A stretch of DNA of 64,000 nt from the NCBI RefSeq assembly GCF_013184775.1, contig NZ_JAATVV010000001.1, positions 1 to 64,000 of the forward strand. Reading direction: 5' to 3'. A program made the translations under genes and the position numbers. Shown here piece after piece: positions 12,577-19,951 of the stretch (position 1 is its first letter; every line of letters begins with the position of its first letter). This stretch comes from Martelella sp. HB161492. GTDB lineage: Bacteria > Pseudomonadota > Alphaproteobacteria > Rhizobiales > Rhizobiaceae. The notes below the pieces were generated by a model. It worked only from the letters and a program-made list of their open reading frames with translations. It ran no database searches and was not told the origin of the DNA.

Positions 12577-13207
12577 CCAGATTCTGGCGCTGGTGCCACT
12601 CTATGGAGTGCCGGTTATGGCACTTGCGGTGATGCTGTCCTGTATCGGCATTCCGATCCCGGCTGCCCTTGTCATGCTGATCGGCGGTTCGATGGTGGCC
12701 ACCGGGGAAATGAGCCCCGGCCCCTCCTATATCGCTTCGCTGCTGGCCGCCACGGCCGGGGATCAGATCGGCTTCTGGGTCGGCCGGCTCGGCGGCCGGC
12801 CAATGATCGAGAAATTTACCCGCGATCGCCCGAAACGCGTCGCCATGGTCCAGCGCGCCCATGACTTCACCGAGAAGCGCGGCGCCTTGGCAATTTTCCT
12901 GACCCGCTGGCTGCTGGCCATGATCGGCCCCTATGTCAATCCGGTGGCTGGCGCCTCCGGCATGCGCTGGCGGATATTCTCCATCGCCGCCTTTGCCGGC
13001 GAGATCCTCTGGGTCGGCATCTATATCGGTCTCGGCTACACATTCTCGCACAATATCGTCGCCGTCGCCCAGATAGCCGGCAATGCCAGCGGCTTCATCG
13101 CCGCAGGTCTGGCGACGCTGTTCCTCGGCTGGCGCATCACCCGCGTGCTGCATATGTCTCTGAAAAACGGCAAGCGCCGTTTCCTCAAGCCGCGCGGCCG
13201 GCGCTAG
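12569..13207 (+). CDS. DedA family membrane protein
   Basis: Protein of 212 residues. It carries the DedA/SNARE-associated pattern: an N-terminal helix, GDQIGFWVGRLGGRP (about 64-78), the FLTRWLL segment with the conserved Arg near 119 and a C-terminal helix before a basic tail. DedA proteins are inner-membrane transporters linked to lipid recycling and proton-motive force. The start at 12569 overlaps the preceding gene. The stop TAG at 13205-13207 is the first triplet of a repeat copy, so the natural C-terminus (RGRR) may have been set by the repeat. Confidence 0.85.
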   Translation: MSDQILALVPLYGVPVMALAVMLSCIGIPIPAALVMLIGGSMVATGEMSPGPSYIASLLAATAGDQIGFWVGRLGGRPMIEKFTRDRPKRVAMVQRAHDFTEKRGALAIFLTRWLLAMIGPYVNPVAGASGMRWRIFSIAAFAGEILWVGIYIGLGYTFSHNIVAVAQIAGNASGFIAAGLATLFLGWRITRVLHMSLKNGKRRFLKPRGRR

Positions 13208-13279
13208 GGCGCCGTGCGTCCTTTTTGGACGCACCAGGACGCTCTATCTTATTGAATCGACGCATCGTTCTTTTCGAAG
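13205..13279 (-). repeat. RIME1-like intergenic repeat, truncated copy A
   Basis: Matches the copy at 62785-62893 almost base for base over the GCGCCGTGCGTCC hairpin, the CTCTATCTTATTGAAT linker and the GACGCATCGTTCTTTTCGAA arm, then stops where the second palindrome should turn back. Its first triplet is the stop codon of dedA. Confidence 0.75.
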
Positions 13280-13680
13280 CAGAACCAGGATTGCCCGAGA
13301 TCCTGCAGCCTCCCGTAAAGGGACAGGCTGCCGGACAGTTTCAGTCGGCGTAAATTGCCGCCAGCCCCGCCCGATTGCATTGCGCTTCCCCTGGGACACC
13401 GACCTTAGCCTTGCTGCTTAGCGCCTTCTCAGCATCTGCTGGGACGCACGATCTCCTCCGCTCAAACCAGTGACAACAAACAGATCTACATCAATAATAT
13501 TAATTCTATATTTTAACTATAGATCAAAAATAAATACGCAATGTTTTAAATAATCAATAACAACAATAATAAATATTACTATTCAATAAAATCGAAAACA
13601 TAAAAATACAATACAATTTGATATTTAATTTCACTACATATATTCACGTAGGCAAATAAGCACGACAAGGAATACCTACG
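13280..13680. other. AT-rich intergenic region before the kinase gene
   Basis: The first part (13286-13332) folds into two adjacent hairpins, one of ten pairs with a 2-base bulge. From about 13480 to 13660 the sequence is almost entirely A and T, in sharp contrast to the rest of the window. No gene was recognised. The AT-rich block presumably contains the promoter of the kinase gene and suggests foreign origin. Confidence 0.6.
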
Positions 13681-15147
13681 ATGATCCTAAACCGCTTTCA
13701 AGATATAGAAATACAAAAGCAGAACACACCTGCTGCTCCCAATGATCATGCTGCGGCCAGAGCAACAGAAGTTCTCGTCGAGCTTGCCGGACGCGCGCGA
13801 AACAGAGGAAATGTCCCCGCCCGCACGGGCAAGACGGATAATGTCCTGAGGCTAACAAGCGATAACTGCAAGGAAATCGCTGAAGGCGGCTTTGGCCAGG
13901 TCTTCAGGGTGGTGGGCACGCCCTATAACAACGGCAATCCAGTCGCGATCAAAGTTCTGCATCGCAACGACGCAAAAACTGTCGTTGAGATGGATAGGGA
14001 GGCAGCGGTCGGACGATCGCTCGATCACAGCGACAACATCGTCAGGATCTTCGGCAGAACCAAAGTTGTCCTGCCCGGACAAGAGCCGGCATCCGGCGCT
14101 ATCGAAGCGTTGGTGATGGAACATGTTGATGGTCCGACACTCAGTGACTTGCAGGACCGTGCCAAGTATTTGTACAAAAAAGCAATCATCTCGCACGCAG
14201 AATACTGGAGCACAACCCAGTTCCTCCTGCGCGGCGTCACCAAGGGCCTGTCCGACATGGCTGAAAGGAATTTTGTCCACGCTGATGTGAAAGGGCAGAA
14301 CGCGATTTATGACCGCCATAGCAATACCGTCAAACTGATTGATCTCGGCAGTGCCGTACAGACAGATCAGAAAGATCACCATTGCTATACAGCGATGTAC
14401 GCCTCGCCTGAGCAATGGAAACACTGGAATTTTGGTCACTCCATGAAGCCGGATGAAAACCGCAAGGTCGATTCCTTCGCCGTTGGACAGATGACCTTTG
14501 TCGCAGGAGAAGGGAGCGAGAGATATTTCGGCATCAAAGACGACCGGGATTTCCGCAGCTTCATGACCCAAGTCCTGTATAAAATTAAGGAGCGCGACCA
14601 ACACGGCCCTGCTTCGCACCTACCCTCCATCCTGATTGATCGCAAAGCCCGGAAAGCAAAAGTCAAACCTAATCCAGATGACATAAATGCTGCCAACAAA
14701 GCAAAAGAAGAACCTATTCCAGCTGGCATAAATGCTGCCAACACCGCATATACGGAGTTTGTGAACAATGCGTCGGCCTACAAAGCGGATCAACGAATGA
14801 GCCCGCAAGAGTTGCAAGGCATGGATTTTCTGAAAGATCCGCTACTCAGCGACGACAAGGTCAAGGACGTGATAGAACGCATCGTGACCTTTGCAAACAC
14901 CGAAGTGAAGCCGCTCGCCAAGCCAATCGGCGCCCGCCCGAAATCCGCTGAACCGGCAATTTTCGAGCAAATGATCTCGGGCCGAAAAAGACAGCAGCTG
15001 GCCTCGATCGCACGCGAAGCAGCCAACCTTGCCCGCATCAGAAACGCACAAAGAGGCGAACCTTCCCGCAACGGCTCACCCCAGACGCCTGCCCGCAGCG
15101 ACAGCCCGCAAACGCCACCCCGCATATGGAAAGAGACGACGGTCTAG
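13681..15147 (+). CDS. Eukaryotic-type Ser/Thr protein kinase
   Basis: Protein of 488 residues. The kinase core covers about 60-300: Gly-rich loop EGGFGQV (68-74), Lys91 in VAIKV, probable helix-C Glu107, catalytic loop HADVKGQN with Asp202, Lys204 and Asn207, metal-binding DLG (221-223), an APE-like SPE (242-244) and the helix-F Asp264. All key residues are present, so it should be active; HAD instead of HRD makes it a non-RD kinase. There are no membrane helices, PASTA or sensor domains. The C-terminal 190 residues are polar and helical, with a 15-residue tandem duplication and an Arg/Pro/Ser-rich tail. It stands alone between repeats behind an AT-rich block, which suggests transfer. Its role is unknown; a secreted effector is one possibility. 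Confidence 0.8.
   Translation: MILNRFQDIEIQKQNTPAAPNDHAAARATEVLVELAGRARNRGNVPARTGKTDNVLRLTSDNCKEIAEGGFGQVFRVVGTPYNNGNPVAIKVLHRNDAKTVVEMDREAAVGRSLDHSDNIVRIFGRTKVVLPGQEPASGAIEALVMEHVDGPTLSDLQDRAKYLYKKAIISHAEYWSTTQFLLRGVTKGLSDMAERNFVHADVKGQNAIYDRHSNTVKLIDLGSAVQTDQKDHHCYTAMYASPEQWKHWNFGHSMKPDENRKVDSFAVGQMTFVAGEGSERYFGIKDDRDFRSFMTQVLYKIKERDQHGPASHLPSILIDRKARKAKVKPNPDDINAANKAKEEPIPAGINAANTAYTEFVNNASAYKADQRMSPQELQGMDFLKDPLLSDDKVKDVIERIVTFANTEVKPLAKPIGARPKSAEPAIFEQMISGRKRQQLASIAREAANLARIRNAQRGEPSRNGSPQTPARSDSPQTPPRIWKETTV
14659..14748 (+). repeat. 45-bp tandem duplication inside the kinase gene
   Basis: Two adjacent 45-base units encode KVKPNPDDINAANKA (327-341) and KEEPIPAGINAANTA (342-356). The stretch for INAAN is nearly identical at the DNA level. 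The frame is kept, so the duplication lengthens the linker after the kinase domain. Confidence 0.8.
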
Positions 15148-15242
15148 CGCATCGTTGCGAGAGCCGGAATGACCTTTCGACAAGCACGATAGACCGATTT
15201 ATAAGCCTTCCACGCCGTGCGCCCGAACGGGCGCACGGCGTT
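15145..15242 (+). repeat. RIME1-like repeat, diverged copy B1
   Basis: Begins TAGCGCATCGTT, the outer end of the repeat seen in full at 62785-62893 read in the opposite direction, and ends with a perfect 13-bp hairpin at 15212-15241 (acgccgtgcgccc, 4-base loop, gggcgcacggcgt). The middle has diverged. The initial TAG is the stop codon of the kinase gene. The hairpin may act as its terminator. Confidence 0.65.
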
Positions 15243-15253
15243 CTTTCGCGGCC

Positions 15254-15358
15254 TAGCGCATCGGCTCGAAAATCGGAATCGATTTTCGAAAAGAACGATG
15301 CGTAGATTCAATAAGTTAGAGCGTCCTTTGTGCATCCGAACGGATGCACGGCGCTCTA
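15254..15358 (+). repeat. RIME1-like repeat, full copy B2
   Basis: A 105-base copy with both palindromes: one around AAAATCGGAATCGATTTTCG (15269-15288) flanked by CGCATCG and CGATGCG, then the linker TAGATTCAATAAG, then a second hairpin GTGCATCCGAACGGATGCAC ending GGCGCTCTA. It follows copy B1 in the same orientation, giving a tandem pair. Confidence 0.75.
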
Positions 15359-15455
15359 AGGCGACAGACTGCCGGCCTCTTCGCTCATCACAAACAACCT
15401 GACCGGCACGCGGGCACGCGCGGCGCTGACGGTCGGTTGAGGACACAATGCCGCG

Positions 15456-15483
15456 CTGTGACGCCCTGTCATCCCTCTGTCAT
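15456..15483 (+). promoter_or_regulatory. PHO box (PhoB binding site)
   Basis: Three PHO half-sites in a row: CTGTGAC (15456-15462), CTGTCAT (15466-15472) and CTGTCAT (15477-15483), with start-to-start distances of 10 and 11 bases. The last two match the canonical PHO repeat exactly. The site lies 60-87 bases before the phosphatase start, with a possible -10 box (TAACCA) at 15494, so it should activate the gene under phosphate starvation. Confidence 0.85.
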
Positions 15484-15542
15484 TGCACGGCGCTAACCAA
15501 GTTGCGCAGCCAAAACTTCAACGCATCTCGGAAGAGGTCATC

Positions 15543-17306
15543 ATGCGCGCTCGTCTCGCCCTTCTTGCCGCCGCGACATTTCTCGCCGGCGCCGCCAACG
15601 CAGCCACCATCTACCCGCTGGACCGGGCAACCGTTCTGGTCGGATCGCCCTTCGACTTCAAGGTCGAACTCGACAAGACCTATACGCCTGACCAGATCGC
15701 CGTCACGGTCAACGGCAAGCCCTATGCCGAAATCTTCGGCTCTGATGCCGAATTCGTCGCCGATGAAAAAGGCAAGGACGATGCGAGCCTCGGCTCGGCG
15801 CTGATCCTGCGCGATCTGAGCCTCGCCGAACCCGGCGATTACACCGTTGCCGTCAAGGCCGGTGACGAGGACAAGACGGTGACATGGACGGTCTATGGCA
15901 CGCCGGAAAAACCGGTCGCCAAGAACATCATCTTCTTCCTCGGGGACGGTCTTTCAGTCGCGCATCGCACCGCCGCCCGCATCATGTCCAAAGGCATGAC
16001 CGAGGGCAAGGCCGATGGCCGCCTCAACATGGATGATCTCGACCACATGGCCTTCATCGGCACCTCATCGACCCATTCGATCGCCACCGACAGCGCCAAC
16101 ACCATGTCGGCCTACATGACCGGCCACAAGAGCCGGGTAAACGCGCTTGGCGTCTATGCCGACCGCACCCCCCCGAGCCAGGATGATCCCAAGGTCGAGA
16201 CCATTGCCGAGGCGCTGCGCCGCCAGACCGACAAGTCGATCGGCGTCGTCTCCACCGCCGAACTTGAAGATGCAACGCCCGCCGCAACCGTCTCGCACAC
16301 GCGTCTGCGCGGCGACAAGGCCGATATCGTCGGCATGTTCTACGCAGTCCAGCCGGATGTCATGCTCGGCGGCGGATCCGCCTATTTCCTGAAGTCCGAC
16401 GTGCCCGGCTCCAAGCGCAAGGACGACAAGGACTATATCGCCATGTTCAAGGACGCCGGCTATACCGTCGTCTCGACCGCCACCGAAATGAACACCGCCG
16501 ATCAGGACGGTGCTGCCAAGCTGCTCGGCCTGTTCCATCCCGGCAATATGGATGTGAAACTCGACCGCTCCTTCCTCAAGAAGGGCACCGTCGAGCAATA
16601 TCCTGACCAGCCCGGCCTGCCGGAAATGACCAAGGTCGCGCTTGATAATCTGTCGAAGAATGACAACGGCTTCTTCCTGATGGTCGAAGGCGCCTCGATC
16701 GACAAGATGAGCCATCCGATGGATTGGGAGCGCTCGATCGTCGACGTTATCGAATTCGACAAGGCGATCGGAACGGCGATGGAATTTGCCCGGAGCCATC
16801 CCGATACGATGATCGTTGTGACCGGCGACCATACCCATGGCGTCTCGCTGATCGGCACGATTGACGACAGCGTGCCGGGCGATGACATGCGCGAGAAGGT
16901 CATGACCTATGACAGCGCCGGATTCCCGAACTATGTCGATGCCGACAAGGACGGTTATCCCGACAGCGTCGATGTTTCACGCCGGCTGGCCATCTTCGCT
17001 GCCGACTTCCCGGATTATTACGAGACCTGGGGACCGAAAATGGACGGCCCGTTCGAGCCGACCGTCAAGGATGAAAACGGCAATTACGTCGCCAATGACG
17101 CCTATAAGGATGTTCCCGGCGCAACGCTGCGCATCGGCAACATTCCGAAGAATGCCTCCGATGCCGTTCATGCGGTCGATGACGTCGTCCTGCAGTCGAC
17201 CGGTCCCGGCTCGGAAGGCTTCAAGGGCTATATGGAAGAGTCCGATGTCTATGGCGTGATGGCGGATGCCTTCGCGCTTGGCACGAGCCAGAAGCAGGCG
17301 CAGTAG
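15543..17306 (+). CDS. Alkaline phosphatase, secreted
   Basis: Protein of 587 residues. A signal peptide (1-20, ending ANA) is followed by an Ig-like N-terminal extension of about 100 residues and an alkaline phosphatase fold. Visible active-site elements are FLGDG (Asp135), the nucleophile Ser184 in TDSANT, VEGASIDKMSHPMD and GDHTHG, which ligand zinc and magnesium. The protein is longer than E. coli PhoA (471) because of the N-terminal extension and an acidic insert near DADKDGYPDSVD, which looks like a calcium-binding loop. The start at 15543 gives a clean signal peptide with GAAGAGG upstream. Expression is expected to depend on PhoB through the PHO box. Confidence 0.9.
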   Translation: MRARLALLAAATFLAGAANAATIYPLDRATVLVGSPFDFKVELDKTYTPDQIAVTVNGKPYAEIFGSDAEFVADEKGKDDASLGSALILRDLSLAEPGDYTVAVKAGDEDKTVTWTVYGTPEKPVAKNIIFFLGDGLSVAHRTAARIMSKGMTEGKADGRLNMDDLDHMAFIGTSSTHSIATDSANTMSAYMTGHKSRVNALGVYADRTPPSQDDPKVETIAEALRRQTDKSIGVVSTAELEDATPAATVSHTRLRGDKADIVGMFYAVQPDVMLGGGSAYFLKSDVPGSKRKDDKDYIAMFKDAGYTVVSTATEMNTADQDGAAKLLGLFHPGNMDVKLDRSFLKKGTVEQYPDQPGLPEMTKVALDNLSKNDNGFFLMVEGASIDKMSHPMDWERSIVDVIEFDKAIGTAMEFARSHPDTMIVVTGDHTHGVSLIGTIDDSVPGDDMREKVMTYDSAGFPNYVDADKDGYPDSVDVSRRLAIFAADFPDYYETWGPKMDGPFEPTVKDENGNYVANDAYKDVPGATLRIGNIPKNASDAVHAVDDVVLQSTGPGSEGFKGYMEESDVYGVMADAFALGTSQKQAQ

Positions 17307-17318
17307 GTTTGTGTGACT

Positions 17319-17350
17319 GGGAACCGGACAGGCCGATCTGCCCGGTTCCC
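17319..17350 (+). terminator. Strong hairpin between the phosphatase and the next gene
   Basis: A 9-bp stem gggaaccgg with ccggttccc, extended inside by CAG/CTG past one mismatch, 13 bases after the phosphatase stop. The following bases are GATTTTCC. It may be a terminator or a partial attenuator that lowers expression of the downstream genes relative to the phosphatase. Confidence 0.55.
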
Positions 17351-17369
17351 GATTTTCCGGCGGAACATC

Positions 17370-17846
17370 ATGATGAAGACGAAGACCACCTCCCCAGCGC
17401 TCTGTTCGCGTCGGCAGGCACTTGTCCTGAGCGGTGCCGCGATACTCGTCGCGGCCACCCGCCCTGCCCTTGCGGCTGCACCGCTTCTGGCCTTTGACGA
17501 GATCTATGGCGCCTATTCACCGCTCGGCATGAGCTATTCCGACAAGACCATGGCGCTGACGGGTCAAGAAATCCGCATTCGCGGCTTCATGGCGCCACCG
17601 CTGAAGGCCGAGGCGCAGTTTTTCGTGCTGACGGAAATCCCGATGTCGATCTGCCCCTTCTGTTCCACCGACAGCGACTGGCCCGACAATATCATCGTCG
17701 TCTATCTGGATCGCCGGCAGACATTTGTTCAGCCCAACCAGATGATCGAGGCAAAGGGGCTTCTGGAACGCGGCTCCTGGACCGATCCCGAAACAGGTTT
17801 TGTCAGCCAGCTGCGCCTGCGTGAGGCGCGCTATTCAAAAGTCTGA
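17370..17846 (+). CDS. Exported DUF3299-like protein with CPFC motif
   Basis: Protein of 158 residues. The N-terminus SRRQALVLSGAAILVA followed by ALA-AAP resembles a Tat signal. The mature part is a small beta-rich domain with IRIRGFMAPPLKAEA and, in place of the DUF3299 loop PYFGACIHVP, the segment SICPFCSTDSDW with two cysteines that could bind metal or form a disulfide. It precedes an ABC transporter by 26 bases. DUF3299 proteins occur beside metal-linked FtsX-type ABC systems, which suggests a periplasmic accessory role here; this is inference. Confidence 0.6.
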   Translation: MMKTKTTSPALCSRRQALVLSGAAILVAATRPALAAAPLLAFDEIYGAYSPLGMSYSDKTMALTGQEIRIRGFMAPPLKAEAQFFVLTEIPMSICPFCSTDSDWPDNIIVVYLDRRQTFVQPNQMIEAKGLLERGSWTDPETGFVSQLRLREARYSKV

Positions 17847-17872
17847 AACGCGTCATCAACCGGATCTGCCCC

Positions 17873-18550
17873 ATGCCCGCCCTTGAACTTCGCGACATCG
17901 CCGTTTCTTTCGAAGGCCTTGCAACGCCAGTGCTTGCCATTGACAGGCTGGAGATTGCCGCCGGGGAGCATGTCGCCATTTCCGGCCCGTCCGGGTCGGG
18001 CAAATCGACCTTCGTCAACATCGTCACTGGCCTTGAAAGGCTCAGGGCCGGCCGGGCGATCTGGGGCGATACGGATCTCAGCGCCCTTTCAGAAAGCCGG
18101 CGTGACCGCTGGCGCGGCGACAATGTCGGCCTGGTCATGCAGGATTTCCATCTCTTTGCCGGGCTATCGGCCCTCGAAAACGTGCTGTTGCCTGCAAGGC
18201 TTTCACACCGCCTGTCGTCCGCGCTGCAGGACCGTGCGGCAGCGCTTCTCGCCGATGTCGGGCTGACGCGGCCGACACAAAGGATCGAGACCATGTCGCG
18301 CGGCGAGATGCAGCGGGTTGCCATTGCCCGGGCGCTGCTCCGCGAACCCGCAATTCTCGTCGCTGACGAGCCGACTGCAAGCCTTGATGCCGAGGCTGGC
18401 GCGACCGTTGCCGGCCTGCTGCTGAAGCTCGCGGCCCGCCGCGAGACAACGCTGATTGTCGTTTCTCATGACGAGCGCCTGCTTGAGCCCATGCAGCGCC
18501 GGCTGAGATTTCATGCCGGGCGCATCGTCGCCGATGACTGGAGGCCCTGA
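17873..18550 (+). CDS. ABC transporter ATP-binding protein (LolD/MacB-like)
   Basis: Protein of 225 residues. It has Walker A GPSGSGKS (38-45), Q-loop VMQDFHLF near 90, signature MSRGEMQRVAIARAL near 140 and Walker B ILVADEPTASLD near 163. It belongs to the LolD/MacB/FtsE group that works with FtsX-type permeases rather than with solute-import permeases. The next gene starts 2 bases after its stop, so the two form one transporter. Confidence 0.85.
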   Translation: MPALELRDIAVSFEGLATPVLAIDRLEIAAGEHVAISGPSGSGKSTFVNIVTGLERLRAGRAIWGDTDLSALSESRRDRWRGDNVGLVMQDFHLFAGLSALENVLLPARLSHRLSSALQDRAAALLADVGLTRPTQRIETMSRGEMQRVAIARALLREPAILVADEPTASLDAEAGATVAGLLLKLAARRETTLIVVSHDERLLEPMQRRLRFHAGRIVADDWRP

Positions 18551-18552
18551 TC

Positions 18553-19797
18553 ATGCTGCGTTTCATTGCTGCCGACCTGAAACGCCTCTGGGCAGGTTCA
18601 CTGGTGATCATTCTTCTGATCACGCTTGCAACGGCACTTGGCATCACCGTCACGCTTTCCGAGCGCGCCTTGCGGCTCGGCAGCGCGCGGGCCTCGGAGA
18701 AATTCGATCTGATTATCGGTGCGCCGGGCAGCGAGACCCAGCTGGTGCTGTCATCCGTCTTTCTGCAGGCCGCCGATCTGCCACTGATGCCCGGCCATGT
18801 TCTCACCGATCTCGCGCAGAATGATCAGGTCGTCTGGGCCGCTCCGATCGGCTTCGGCGATAGCTATCAGGGTTATCCGATCGTCGGCACGACCAGTGCC
18901 TTGATCGCTGCCACCACACCGGGCTTCAGCGCCGGCAGCATGTTTGCCCATGAGGGCGAGGCCGTGATTGGTGCCGCCGTCGACCTGTCGATCGGCGCTG
19001 AAATCAAGCCGATGCATGGCGATATCGAGCATGGCGGCCATACCCATTCGGAACTTGCCTATCACGTAACCGGCAAGGCGGGCTTTACCGGCACGGCCTG
19101 GGACCGCGCCATCATGGTGCCGATCCGCGCCGTGTGGGACATTCACGGCCTCGAGGACCATGACGATGACGCAGATCATGACGCCGCCGAACATGATGAC
19201 GAGCATCACGGCATCGATCCGGCCGCCCCGCTCGATGAAGATTTCAGCCAGGCCGAACCGCCGGGCCTGCCTGCCATTCTGGTCAAGCCGAAGACCATTG
19301 CCGATGCCTACAAGCTGCGCCAGGCCTATCGCGAGGATCACGACACCGTGGCGGTGTTTCCGGCAGAGGTGCTGACGAAGCTCTATGCCACCATGGGCGA
19401 TGCACGCCGCGTGCTCTCGGCCATTGCCATTGGTGCGCAATTGCTGGTCGCCGCCGCCCTGTTGATGGTGACCGTCATCCATGTCGGCCAGCGCCGCCGC
19501 CAGATCGGCGCGCTCCGTGCCTTCGGGGCGCCCCGCGCTGCGGTTTTCACCATTGTCTGGAGCGAGCTGTTCGCGCTGGTCGGAACCGGCATCCTGCTCG
19601 GTTACGGGCTTGGCTTTTGCGCTGCAACATTCATTGCCGACAATATCGCCTCCGAACGTGGCTTCGCCCTGCCCGTCAGCTTTGAACGGGCGGATCTCGC
19701 CGGCGTCGCCGCCGTGCTTGCAATCGCCGGCATGCTCTGCGCATTTCCGGCACTGATGGCCTACCGGCAAGCGCCGGCCACGGCGCTCCGGGCCTGA
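18553..19797 (+). CDS. FtsX-type ABC permease with His/Asp-rich periplasmic loop
   Basis: Protein of 414 residues with one N-terminal helix (about 15-34), a large periplasmic domain and three C-terminal helices (about 290-410), the MacB/FtsX layout. The periplasmic domain carries two histidine clusters: HGDIEHGGHTH (155-165) and a stretch at 198-219 in which His alternates with Asp and Glu. Such clusters normally bind zinc or another divalent metal. The arrangement recalls the Vibrio cholerae zinc system ZrgABCDE, although no DUF2796 (ZrgA-like) binding protein is present. Alternatively it is a lipoprotein or efflux exporter that senses metal. Confidence 0.75.
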   Translation: MLRFIAADLKRLWAGSLVIILLITLATALGITVTLSERALRLGSARASEKFDLIIGAPGSETQLVLSSVFLQAADLPLMPGHVLTDLAQNDQVVWAAPIGFGDSYQGYPIVGTTSALIAATTPGFSAGSMFAHEGEAVIGAAVDLSIGAEIKPMHGDIEHGGHTHSELAYHVTGKAGFTGTAWDRAIMVPIRAVWDIHGLEDHDDDADHDAAEHDDEHHGIDPAAPLDEDFSQAEPPGLPAILVKPKTIADAYKLRQAYREDHDTVAVFPAEVLTKLYATMGDARRVLSAIAIGAQLLVAAALLMVTVIHVGQRRRQIGALRAFGAPRAAVFTIVWSELFALVGTGILLGYGLGFCAATFIADNIASERGFALPVSFERADLAGVAAVLAIAGMLCAFPALMAYRQAPATALRA

Positions 19798-19951
19798 ATA
19801 TTGCATCGCAATATCGATTTCGCGAATGCGAGTTAATCGGCAAGGCTTGACTCCCCTTTAACGGGGGAACATTTTCGCTCTGCGCCTGATCCAACCACTG
19901 CCTCCCGGTCGTGACCCCTCCCCAGGCAGGCCCGAGCCCGAAAGTTTCCCT

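Noticed and set aside
13681-15147. Kinase as a HipA-type toxin
   Set aside because: The motifs (HADVKGQN, DLG, SPE) are those of eukaryotic-type kinases, and there is no HipB-like antitoxin gene beside it.
13205-15358. Kinase island as a transposon or integron cassette
   Set aside because: No transposase or integrase is present, and the flanking repeats are intergenic mosaic elements found elsewhere in the window as well.
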